A stretch of DNA of 49,005 nucleotides, from positions 1 through 49,005 of the forward strand of contig JAFLST010000022.1 in NCBI GenBank assembly GCA_022510815.1. Direction: 5' to 3'. Below the pieces are notes generated by a model. That model did not search any database and was not told where the DNA came from. It was given only the letters and a program-made list of their open reading frames with translations. The translations under genes and the position numbers were made by a program. The DNA is from Christensenellaceae bacterium (GTDB lineage: Bacteria; Bacillota; Clostridia; Christensenellales; Aristaeellaceae). Each line of letters starts with the position of its first letter. Position 1 is the stretch's first letter. Of this stretch, positions 28,542 to 36,720 are shown in pieces.

Positions 28542-30386
28542 TTGATTTCCGACAAGATTGAAGCGCTGCTGGAGAAGGTGCAGAAGGCCCCGCGATATAC
28601 CGGCGGCGAGATGAATACGGTGCTCAAGCCTTGGGAGAGCGCGAAGCTGCGTTTCGCATTCTGCTTTCCGGACACCTATGAGGTCGCCATGTCCCATCTG
28701 GGCATGAAGATTCTCTATGCCGTCATCAATGAGCAGCCGACGCAGCTCTGTGAGCGGGTCTGCATGCCGTGGGTGGACATGCTGGCGCTGATGGAGCAGG
28801 AGAACATCCCGCTGTTCTCGCTGGAGAGCCGCCGGGCGCTCAGCGAGTTCGACGTGGTAGGTTTCACCCTGCAGTATGAAATGAGCTACACGAACATCCT
28901 TGCGATGCTGAAGCTCGGCGGTATTCCGCTTCTGCGGGAGCAGCGCTCGGACAGCGACCCGATCGTCGTGGCGGGCGGCCCCTGCGCCTTCAACCCGGAA
29001 CCGCTGGCGGACTTCATCGACGCGTTCATGGTCGGCGACGGCGAGGAGCAGATCATCGAGCTGAACAACGTCATCGAGGCGTGGAAGGGCTCCGGCAAGC
29101 CGCGTATCGAGTGTCTCAAGGCCTTGGCGGGCGTGCGAGGCGTGTATGTCCCGGCGCTCTATGACGTGACCTACAACGAGGACGGCACCCTCGCGTCCAT
29201 GAAGCCCAACTGTCCCGAGGCGCCGGAGCGGGTACTCAAAGCCATCATTACCGACCTTGACAAGGCGTACTATCCGCTCGAGATCCCCGTGCCCTACACG
29301 GAGATCATCCATGACCGCATCATGCTGGAGATCATGCGCGGCTGCACCCGGGGCTGCCGGTTCTGTCAGGCGGGCATGCTCTACCGCCCTGTCCGCGAGC
29401 GGAGTCTGGAGCGGTTGGTCGAGATCGCCCAGTCCCTCGAAAGCGCTACGGGCTATGAGGAGATCAGCCTGTCGAGCCTTTCCAGCGGCGACTATACCTG
29501 TCTGGCGGAGCTGATCCGCGCGCTGATGAAGCGCCTTGAGAGCCAGCGGGTATCCATCAGCCTGCCGTCACTGCGGCTGGACAGCGTGCTCAAGGAGTCC
29601 CTCGAGGCCACCCAGAAGGAGCGCAAGACCAGCCTGACTTTCGCGCCGGAGGCTGGCACCCAGCGGCTGCGGGACGTCATCAACAAGGGCATCACCGAGG
29701 ATGACCTGCTGGAAAAGGCCCGGGATGCCTTCGCGGGCGGATGGAGCAGCGTGAAGCTGTACTTCATGATGGGCCTGCCTACGGAGACCACCGAGGATCT
29801 GGACGGCATCGCTGATCTGGCCCGCAAGGTGGTCAGCGCTTACTTCGAGACGCCCAAGGGGCAGCGTGCCAAGGGGCTGCGCGTCACATGCAGCGCATCG
29901 GTTTTCGTGCCCAAGCCCTTCACGCCCTTCCAGTGGGAGCCTCAGGACACCATCGACATGGTGCAGGAGAAGCAGCGACATCTATGGGAAGTGCTCAAGA
30001 TCAAGGGCGTGACCTTCAACTATCACGAGTCCAATCTGAGCTTCCTTGAAGCGTGCTTTGCCCGGGGCGACCGACGGATGGGCAAGGTGCTGCTGCGGGC
30101 GTTCGAGAAGGGCTGCATCCTCGACGGCTGGTCGGAGCAGTTCAAGTACGATACATGGATGGAAGCCTTTGCAGAGACGGGCGTTGATCCGGCTTTCTAC
30201 GCCTACCGCCGCCGCGAGAAGGACGAGCTGCTGCCGTGGGACATCATCGACAGCGGCATCAGCAAGGAATTCCTCTGGCGGGAGAAAGAGAAGTCCGACA
30301 GGGCCGAGACGACCCGTGACTGCCGGCAGGGCTGCAATGGCTGCGGCTTGCAGAGGATGAAGGGAGTGTGCTCGTTTTGCGGATGA
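28542..30386 (+). CDS. B12-binding-type radical SAM protein (TIGR03960 family)
   Basis: The 614-residue protein starts with a TTG codon, supported by AAGGAGG 7 bases upstream and by the family N-terminus ISDKIEALLEKVQKAPRYTG. The middle has FDVVGFTLQYEMSYTNIL and GGPCAFNPEPLADFIDAFM, a cobalamin-binding-like domain. The radical SAM cluster motif is GCTRGCRFCQAG (three Cys in CxxxCxxC, near residue 268). The C-terminus is Cys-rich (CRQGCNGCGL ... CSFCG), likely a second metal site. The family is nearly always encoded with the DUF2344 gene and RNase G, as here; its substrate is unknown, probably an RNA or ribosomal component. Confidence 0.93.
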   Translation: MISDKIEALLEKVQKAPRYTGGEMNTVLKPWESAKLRFAFCFPDTYEVAMSHLGMKILYAVINEQPTQLCERVCMPWVDMLALMEQENIPLFSLESRRALSEFDVVGFTLQYEMSYTNILAMLKLGGIPLLREQRSDSDPIVVAGGPCAFNPEPLADFIDAFMVGDGEEQIIELNNVIEAWKGSGKPRIECLKALAGVRGVYVPALYDVTYNEDGTLASMKPNCPEAPERVLKAIITDLDKAYYPLEIPVPYTEIIHDRIMLEIMRGCTRGCRFCQAGMLYRPVRERSLERLVEIAQSLESATGYEEISLSSLSSGDYTCLAELIRALMKRLESQRVSISLPSLRLDSVLKESLEATQKERKTSLTFAPEAGTQRLRDVINKGITEDDLLEKARDAFAGGWSSVKLYFMMGLPTETTEDLDGIADLARKVVSAYFETPKGQRAKGLRVTCSASVFVPKPFTPFQWEPQDTIDMVQEKQRHLWEVLKIKGVTFNYHESNLSFLEACFARGDRRMGKVLLRAFEKGCILDGWSEQFKYDTWMEAFAETGVDPAFYAYRRREKDELLPWDIIDSGISKEFLWREKEKSDRAETTRDCRQGCNGCGLQRMKGVCSFCG

Positions 30387-31048
30387 TGGCCGTGTTTGAG
30401 AAGGGTGAGCGGCTGCGGCACATCGGGCATCTGGATATCCAGCGGGCGATGCAGCGTGCATTGCGGCGCTCGGGCATGCCGGTGAGCTATTCGCAGGGCT
30501 TTAACCCGCACATTCTGGTGACCTTCGCGTCGGCGCTTTCCACGGGCGCGGCGGGCAGGCGCGAACTGATGGATGTGACCCTCGACAGAGAAGTTGAGCC
30601 GGACGTATTTCTGAAAGCGATGAATGCAGCGCTGCCGCCGGACATGCAGCTCGTTGAGGCGCGTGCCATGGAGGACAAGCATCCGGCGCTGATGGCAATG
30701 GTGAAGGCCGCGGACTATACGATTGCGCTTCTGGACGAAGAAACGTCGAGAAAATGCCTTGCGGCAATCCCGGCATTCCTCGGACAGGAGAGCATCATGG
30801 CTATGCGCAAGACCAAACGCGGCCTGAATGAGTGCGATATCCGCCCGCTGATTCATGAGCTGCGGGAGGAAGAGGGCATGATCCGCGCGGTGCTGACGCT
30901 GACGGAGGCTTCCTCCTGCAAGCCGGACATGCTGGTGACGGCTCTCTGCGGCTTCGCGGGCTGCGAGGTTCCGCGGGCGCTGGTGATCCGAAACAGGCTG
31001 CTGGGCGAGGACGCGGCAGGCGCGCTTCAGCCGCTGGAGACGCTATGA
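30377..31048 (+). CDS. DUF2344 radical SAM-associated protein (TIGR03936 family)
   Basis: This protein of about 223 residues carries FEKGERLRHIGHLDIQRAMQ, then RALRRSGMPVSYSQGFNPH and a later ALSTGAAGRRELMDVTL, the family pattern of the partner that accompanies TIGR03960 radical SAM enzymes and is fused to them in some bacteria. The start is uncertain: TTG 30377 is best spaced from AGGGAG (30361-30366), ATG 30383 overlaps the upstream stop as ATGA, and GTG 30368 touches the ribosome site. It overlaps the RNase G start by 4 bases. The function is unknown; genetic linkage points to RNA metabolism. Confidence 0.88.
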   Translation: MRMMAVFEKGERLRHIGHLDIQRAMQRALRRSGMPVSYSQGFNPHILVTFASALSTGAAGRRELMDVTLDREVEPDVFLKAMNAALPPDMQLVEARAMEDKHPALMAMVKAADYTIALLDEETSRKCLAAIPAFLGQESIMAMRKTKRGLNECDIRPLIHELREEEGMIRAVLTLTEASSCKPDMLVTALCGFAGCEVPRALVIRNRLLGEDAAGALQPLETL

Positions 31049-32217
31049 GAGAGCTGTATATCAGGGGTGAGCAGCGCCGGGAGATTGCCGTGGTGGAGGA
31101 CGGTCGGCTGGTAGAGTACCTGATCGACGATGCTTCTGCCCAGACCACGGAGGCCGTTTATCTGGGGCGGGTCGAGCGTGTGGTGCCCGGCATGAGGGCG
31201 GCGTTCGTGGATATCGGACAGGAGAAGAACGGTTTCCTGCCCATGGAGGAGCGGAACCTGCCGGACGCGGAAAAGCTGCAGAGCGGCATGGCGGTGCTTG
31301 TTCAGGTCAAGAAGGAAGCGCAGGGCAGCAAGGGGGCGTTCCTGTCGCGGGATATCACCCTCTGCGGCGAGTATTCGCTGGTGATGCCGCTGAACCGGAT
31401 GATCGGCGTCTCCTCGCGTATTGGCGACGAGGAAGCGAGAAAGGCGCTGCACGAACTGGGCAAGCGCGTCAGCGACGGACGGTTCGGCATGGTGATGCGT
31501 ACTTCCGCAGCGGAGGCGCGGGAAGCAGATATCTCCGAGGAGGCCGCATCCCTGATGGCACAGTGGGAGAGCATCCGGCGGGCCGCGCCGACAGCGCATG
31601 TGCCCTCGATGGTTCACCGGGCCCGGTCGCAGCTTGACAGCGTGATCGACGATTACCGTCCCAAGGGCATCGACCGCATTCATACGGACAATGCCGCGCT
31701 GGCTGGCAGCTTGGAGAGCATCGCGCCCGTGACGCTCTCGACAGGCGATCCGATTGCCCTGATGAAGCTTGACCGCCAGCGGGACAAGACTCTCGAACGG
31801 CATGTCTGGCTGGACAGCGGCGGCACACTGGTCTTCGATGTCTGCGAGGCGATGACGGTCGTCGATGTGAATACCGCCAAGTTTACCGGCAAGCGTCAGT
31901 TGGAGGAGACCATTCTCAAGCTGAATCTGGAAGCCTGCGGGGAGATCGCGCGGCAGGTACGGCTGCGGAACCTGAGCGGCATCATTCTCATCGACATGAT
32001 TGATATGGAGACGGAGGAAAGCCGTCAAAAGGTGCTTGACGCGCTGGAAGCGGCCTTTGCCCGTGACAGGGTCAAGACGGTCATTCACGGCTTCACGTCT
32101 CTGGGATTGATCGAGATGACCCGCAAGAGGAGCCGAAGACCCCTCGCTGCTGACTGGACGAAGCCCTGTCCGGTCTGCCGTGGCAAAGGGTATATCAAGG
32201 AGGAAGAACATGGCTGA
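31045..32217 (+). CDS. rng: Ribonuclease E/G family endoribonuclease
   Basis: The 390-residue enzyme has an S1-like RNA-binding part (IYLGRVERV-like VYLGRVERVVPGMRAAFVDIG near residue 38, read in two blocks), the 5'-sensor/RNase H-like core and the catalytic acidic residues in VVDVNTAKFTG (near 272) and LIDMIDMET (near 316). The zinc-link CPVCRGKG lies near 375. RNase G/E enzymes cut single-stranded AU-rich RNA and mature rRNA. At 390 residues it is a compact G-type form of the kind seen in Clostridia next to rplU-rpmA; here miaB follows instead, overlapping by 8 bases. It lacks the long C-terminal scaffold of RNase E. Confidence 0.93.
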   Translation: MRELYIRGEQRREIAVVEDGRLVEYLIDDASAQTTEAVYLGRVERVVPGMRAAFVDIGQEKNGFLPMEERNLPDAEKLQSGMAVLVQVKKEAQGSKGAFLSRDITLCGEYSLVMPLNRMIGVSSRIGDEEARKALHELGKRVSDGRFGMVMRTSAAEAREADISEEAASLMAQWESIRRAAPTAHVPSMVHRARSQLDSVIDDYRPKGIDRIHTDNAALAGSLESIAPVTLSTGDPIALMKLDRQRDKTLERHVWLDSGGTLVFDVCEAMTVVDVNTAKFTGKRQLEETILKLNLEACGEIARQVRLRNLSGIILIDMIDMETEESRQKVLDALEAAFARDRVKTVIHGFTSLGLIEMTRKRSRRPLAADWTKPCPVCRGKGYIKEEEHG

Positions 32218-33613
32218 GAGAAAGCCTGTGCATGTCACCGAGGCGGAGCTGGAGGAGCAGCGGCAGTACGCGCTGGAAGTCCGTTCGCTGCCCCAGCGCC
32301 CGGAGACCTACTTTATCGTGACCTACGGCTGCCAGATGAACGCCCATGACAGCGAGCTGTTAGCGGGCATGCTGCGTGATATGGGCATGAGCGAGGCACC
32401 TGACCGGGAGAATGCGGACTTCGTGCTGTTCAACACCTGCTGCGTTCGGGATAACGCCGAGCGCCGGGCGTTGGGCAATGTGACATGGCTCAAGGAAGTT
32501 CGCAAGAAGAATCCCCGGCTGATGATCGGCGTGTGCGGCTGTATGATTCAGCAGCCCGGCATGGCGGAGACCATCCTCAAGCAGTACCGCTTTATCGACT
32601 TGGCATTCGGCACAGCGAACCTGTACCGCCTGCCGGAGCTGATGTACCGGGCGCTGAATACCGACCGTGCGGTGGTCGAGGTGGAGGAACGGGACGTCAT
32701 CGCAGAGGAGCTTCCCGTGCAGCGTCTGCGCAATGATGCGGCGTATATCACCATCATGTACGGCTGCGACAACTTCTGCTCCTATTGCATCGTGCCCTAT
32801 GTGCGGGGCCGTGAGCGCTCCCGGGAGCCGGAAGCCATTCTCGAGGAAGCCAAGCGCCTGCGGGACAGCGGCGTGAAGGAGATCATGCTGCTGGGACAGA
32901 ATGTCAACAGCTACGGCAAGAGCCTTGAAACGCCTGTCACCTTTGCGGAGCTGCTGAGGCGGCTGGACGCGCTGGATATTCCGCGCATCCGCTTCATGAC
33001 CAGCCACCCGAAGGACCTCTCCGATGAGCTGATCGCCGTGATGGCGGAGAGCAAGCATATCCTGCCGCAGTTCCATCTGCCAGTGCAGCACGGAAATAAC
33101 GAGATTCTCCAGCGCATGAACCGCCGCTACACGCGGGAACGCTATCTGGAGCGTGTCGAGAAGCTGCGGGAGGCGATTCCCGGCATCGGGCTGACGACGG
33201 ACATTATCGTGGGCTTCCCGGGTGAGACGGAGAAGCAATTTCAGGACACGCTGTCTCTGGTGCGCGAAGTGGGCTATGATTCGGCCTTCACCTTCATCTA
33301 TTCGCCTCGGAAGGGCACCAAGGCAGCGGATATGCCCGATCAGATTTCCGAGGATGTGGCGACTGACCGCATCAAGCGCCTTATCGCCGCGCAGGAAGAG
33401 GGCCAGCGCAAGGCCCAGTCCCGCTTCCTTGGACAGGAGGAAGAGGTGCTGGTGGAGGGTCTCAGCCGCAGGAGCGACACGGCTGTGTCGGGTCATGGCA
33501 GGCATGGCATCTCCATCACGCTGCCCGGCTCCGAAGCGGATATCGGCAAGATCGTGCGCGTCCGGATCACCGGCATGAAAAACAACACCCTCACGGGGGA
33601 AAGGATCGACTGA
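32210..33613 (+). CDS. miaB: tRNA-2-methylthio-N6-dimethylallyladenosine synthase
   Basis: MiaB adds a methylthio group to i6A37 of tRNAs that read UNN codons. The 467-residue protein has the N-terminal UPF0004 domain with the three cluster Cys in YGCQMN (near residue 41), NTCCVRDNAE and GVCGCMIQQ; the radical SAM motif CDNFCSYCIVPYVRG near 186; and a C-terminal TRAM domain from about 405. ATG 32210 follows AGGAGGAAG and lies inside the end of the RNase G gene. MiaA, which makes the i6A substrate, is encoded 6.5 kb downstream in the same direction. Confidence 0.97.
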   Translation: MAERKPVHVTEAELEEQRQYALEVRSLPQRPETYFIVTYGCQMNAHDSELLAGMLRDMGMSEAPDRENADFVLFNTCCVRDNAERRALGNVTWLKEVRKKNPRLMIGVCGCMIQQPGMAETILKQYRFIDLAFGTANLYRLPELMYRALNTDRAVVEVEERDVIAEELPVQRLRNDAAYITIMYGCDNFCSYCIVPYVRGRERSREPEAILEEAKRLRDSGVKEIMLLGQNVNSYGKSLETPVTFAELLRRLDALDIPRIRFMTSHPKDLSDELIAVMAESKHILPQFHLPVQHGNNEILQRMNRRYTRERYLERVEKLREAIPGIGLTTDIIVGFPGETEKQFQDTLSLVREVGYDSAFTFIYSPRKGTKAADMPDQISEDVATDRIKRLIAAQEEGQRKAQSRFLGQEEEVLVEGLSRRSDTAVSGHGRHGISITLPGSEADIGKIVRVRITGMKNNTLTGERID

Positions 33614-33615
33614 CT

Positions 33616-34029
33616 ATGAGCGATTTGAACAATGTGATGCAGAAGGCGCAGGCGCTGGCCGAGGCCATTTTGGAGAGCGAGATCTATCAGGGCATGAAGG
33701 CTGCTGAAAACCGCTACATGCACGATGAGCAGGCTATCTCTCTGACCGCGGCGGTCAATGAGAAGCGCAATGCCGTGCAGGAGCTGCTGACGGCTACCGA
33801 TATGGACCATGCGGCGCTGGCGTTGGCTGGCGAGGAGCTGGAAGAAGCTGAAGCGGCCATGAACGCCTGCGCGGCGGTGCATGAGCTTCAGGACGCCCGC
33901 CGGGCTTTTACGGCCATGATGGACAATGTGAACCGCATCCTGCGGCTGGTTATCACTGGCGAGACGGGCGACGACGAGGGAAGCGGCGGCTGCAGCGGCC
34001 ATTGCTCAAGCTGCGCGGGCTGCCACTAA
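33616..34029 (+). CDS. YlbF/YmcA (RicA-like) family protein with C-terminal Cys cluster
   Basis: The 137-residue helical protein belongs to the YlbF/YmcA group (LAEAILESEIYQGMKAAENR, and the helix DAAL-type LALAGEELEEAEAAMNAC). It sits directly between miaB and mutS, the place of ymcA (ricA) in Bacillus subtilis, where RicA, RicF and RicT form an Fe-S complex that affects RNase Y, sporulation and competence. The C-terminal tail CSGHCSSCAGCH has four Cys in CxxxCxxCxxC spacing; the first three match the RicA cluster spacing as I recall it. A role as RicA is inference from synteny and the Cys motif. It starts 3 bases after miaB. Confidence 0.82.
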   Translation: MSDLNNVMQKAQALAEAILESEIYQGMKAAENRYMHDEQAISLTAAVNEKRNAVQELLTATDMDHAALALAGEELEEAEAAMNACAAVHELQDARRAFTAMMDNVNRILRLVITGETGDDEGSGGCSGHCSSCAGCH

Positions 34030-34059
34030 TCCGGCGAGACAAAGGAGACAAGAAACACC

Positions 34060-36666
34060 ATGGCTTCCGTGACGCCAATGATGCAGCAGTACCTGAACCT
34101 CAAGGCGAAGTATCAGGACTGCATCCTGTTTTTCCGGCTGGGCGACTTCTATGAGATGTTCTTCGACGACGCGAAGACCGCCTCCCGTGAGCTTGAGCTG
34201 ACGCTGACGGGCAAGGACTGCGGCCTTGAAGAGCGCGCCCCGATGTGCGGCGTGCCTTATCACGCGGTGAACACCTATGTAGAAAAGCTGATTTCCCGCG
34301 GCTTCAAGGTCGCTATCTGCGAGCAGCTTCAGGACCCGGCCACCACCAAAGGACTGGTCGACCGCGATGTAATCCGCATCATCACGCCGGGTACGGTCAT
34401 CGAGCCGACGATGCTTGATGAGCGGACGAACAACTTCCTGCTGGCGGTATGCTTCGCGGGTGACCGGGCGGGGCTTAGCTGCGCGGATGTGTCCACGGGT
34501 GAGTTTTTCGTGCATGAGATCACCGGCGCGGAGGATAATCTGCGCGATGAGGTGGCCCGCATTGCGCCCATGGAGATCATCACCAATGATCTGGTTCGCC
34601 TGCGGGATTGCCTGCGCAGGGAGGATGGCAGCGCTTCTGAGCAGCCGGGGAGCTGGTTCAGCTATCAGAGCGCCAGCGAAACCCTCTGCCGTCACTTCCA
34701 GCTCAATGACCTGTCGCCTCTGGGGCTCTCTGATGAATACAGGGTCGGCGCCTGCGCTGCGGGCGCATTGATGCGCTATCTGTCCGAGACCCAGAAAAAC
34801 ACCCTCGACCACATGACGGGCCTGCGCATCTATCAGGGCAGCGATACGATGCTGATCGACCGCAACACCCGCCGCAATCTCGAGCTGACCGAATCCCTGC
34901 GCAGCCGCAGCCGGAAGGGTTCGCTCCTGTGGCTGCTGGACAAGACTTCCACAGCGATGGGCGGTCGTCTTCTGCGCTCGTGGATCGAGCAGCCGCTGGT
35001 GAATCGTGAGAAGATTCTCCGTCGCCTCGATGCGGTCGAGGAGTTTGTTGGGCAGCATGTGCTGACCATGACGCTCTCCGAGGAGCTGCAGGGCGTTTAC
35101 GATGTGGAGCGGCTGCTGAGCAAGGTCGCCTACAAGTCCATGAATGCCAGGGACTGCCTTGCGCTGTGCAACTCGCTGTCAAAGGTGCCCGGCATCCGGC
35201 AGCTCCTCGAAAACGCGGAGAGCGCCGCTGTCAGGGAAGTGCGCGACAGCCTCGACGATCTGCCTGAGCTGACTGACCTGCTTTCCCGCGCCATTGACCC
35301 GGACGCGCCGATCACCATTACTGACGGCGGTATCATCCGGGACGGCTACTCGTCCATGCTCGATGAATACCGCACAGCATCCAGGGACGGAAAGCAGTGG
35401 ATTCTGGAGTTGGAGCAGCATGAGCGCGAGGAGACAGGCATCCGCAACCTGCGTATTCAGTACAACAAGGTGTTCGGCTATTACATCGAGGTTACCAAGT
35501 CCTTCTACGACATGGTGCCCGACCGCTATCAGCGCAAGCAGACGCTGGCCAATGCCGAGCGCTACATGACCCCTGAGCTCAAGGAGATTGAGCAGAAGAT
35601 CGTCGGTGCGCAGGAACAGTCGACCCGTCTGGAGCTGCAGCTCTTTACGGAGATTCGCGAGCAGATCGCGCTGCAGATCGGCCGAATTCAGAAAACCGCC
35701 ATGGCGCTCAAGACCCTCGACGCGCTGCTGTCTCTGGCAAAGGTCGCTGTCAGCAACCGCTATGTGCGTCCGGAGATCACCGGCGATGGTACGCTGGATA
35801 TCATCGAAGGCCGCCATCCTGTGGTTGAGCAGACCATGGACGAGAGCGGTTTCGTGCCCAACGACACACACATGAACGGCGAAGGGAGCCGCATGTGCAT
35901 CATTACCGGACCAAACATGGCTGGCAAGAGCACCTATATGCGGCAGGTGGCGCTGATCACGCTGATGGCCCATATCGGCTCCTTTGTACCCGCGAAGGAA
36001 GCGCATATCCCGATTGTCGACCGTATCTTTACCCGCGTCGGCGCATCCGACGATCTGGCCAGCGGTCAGTCCACCTTCATGGTGGAGATGAGTGAGACGG
36101 CATACATTCTGCGCAACGCCACGGCGAGGTCGCTGGTCATACTTGACGAGATTGGCCGGGGCACCAGCACCTTCGATGGTCTTGCCATTGCGTGGGCGGT
36201 GGTGGAATACCTCTGCGACAAAACCCGCTCCGGGGCCAAGACGCTTTTTGCGACGCACTACCATGAGCTGTCGGAGCTGGAAGGGCATATTGACGGCGTG
36301 GAGAACTACTGTATTTCTGTCAAGGAGCACGGTGAGGACGTCATCTTCCTGCGCAAGATCATTCGCGGCGGCGCTGACAAGAGCTTCGGCGTGCATGTGG
36401 CGCGGCTGGCGGGCGTGCCCAAGCCGGTGCTGGTGCGTGCCCATGAGATACAGGCGCGGCTCGAGGTCAGCGACATCAACCAGAAGGGCATCGGCCAGAA
36501 CATCCTCGATGAGGGGCCGAAGCGGCAGGACGAGCAGGTTGATATGTTCGACTATGCAAAGACGGAGATCATCAATGAGCTGCAGACCATCGACGTGATG
36601 GCGCTGACGCCCATGGATGCGATCAACAAGCTGTTCCTGCTCCGGGAGAAAGCCCGGAAGCTCTGA
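34060..36666 (+). CDS. mutS: DNA mismatch repair protein MutS
   Basis: MutS recognises mismatches and slides on DNA as an ATP-bound clamp. The 868-residue protein has the mismatch wedge GDFYEMF with Phe30 and Glu32, the connector and lever domains, and the C-terminal ATPase with Walker A GPNMAGKST near residue 617 and LDEIGRGTSTFDGLAIAWA near 695. An HTH end region closes the protein. It has full length for bacterial MutS1. ATG 34060 follows AAAGGAGA. It lies 30 bases after the YmcA-like gene and 54 before mutL. Confidence 0.98.
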   Translation: MASVTPMMQQYLNLKAKYQDCILFFRLGDFYEMFFDDAKTASRELELTLTGKDCGLEERAPMCGVPYHAVNTYVEKLISRGFKVAICEQLQDPATTKGLVDRDVIRIITPGTVIEPTMLDERTNNFLLAVCFAGDRAGLSCADVSTGEFFVHEITGAEDNLRDEVARIAPMEIITNDLVRLRDCLRREDGSASEQPGSWFSYQSASETLCRHFQLNDLSPLGLSDEYRVGACAAGALMRYLSETQKNTLDHMTGLRIYQGSDTMLIDRNTRRNLELTESLRSRSRKGSLLWLLDKTSTAMGGRLLRSWIEQPLVNREKILRRLDAVEEFVGQHVLTMTLSEELQGVYDVERLLSKVAYKSMNARDCLALCNSLSKVPGIRQLLENAESAAVREVRDSLDDLPELTDLLSRAIDPDAPITITDGGIIRDGYSSMLDEYRTASRDGKQWILELEQHEREETGIRNLRIQYNKVFGYYIEVTKSFYDMVPDRYQRKQTLANAERYMTPELKEIEQKIVGAQEQSTRLELQLFTEIREQIALQIGRIQKTAMALKTLDALLSLAKVAVSNRYVRPEITGDGTLDIIEGRHPVVEQTMDESGFVPNDTHMNGEGSRMCIITGPNMAGKSTYMRQVALITLMAHIGSFVPAKEAHIPIVDRIFTRVGASDDLASGQSTFMVEMSETAYILRNATARSLVILDEIGRGTSTFDGLAIAWAVVEYLCDKTRSGAKTLFATHYHELSELEGHIDGVENYCISVKEHGEDVIFLRKIIRGGADKSFGVHVARLAGVPKPVLVRAHEIQARLEVSDINQKGIGQNILDEGPKRQDEQVDMFDYAKTEIINELQTIDVMALTPMDAINKLFLLREKARKL

Positions 36667-36720
36667 CCGACCGAAGGACAAACAGACCAAAGTACACCAA
36701 GCAGAAAGCGGTGAGGCACA

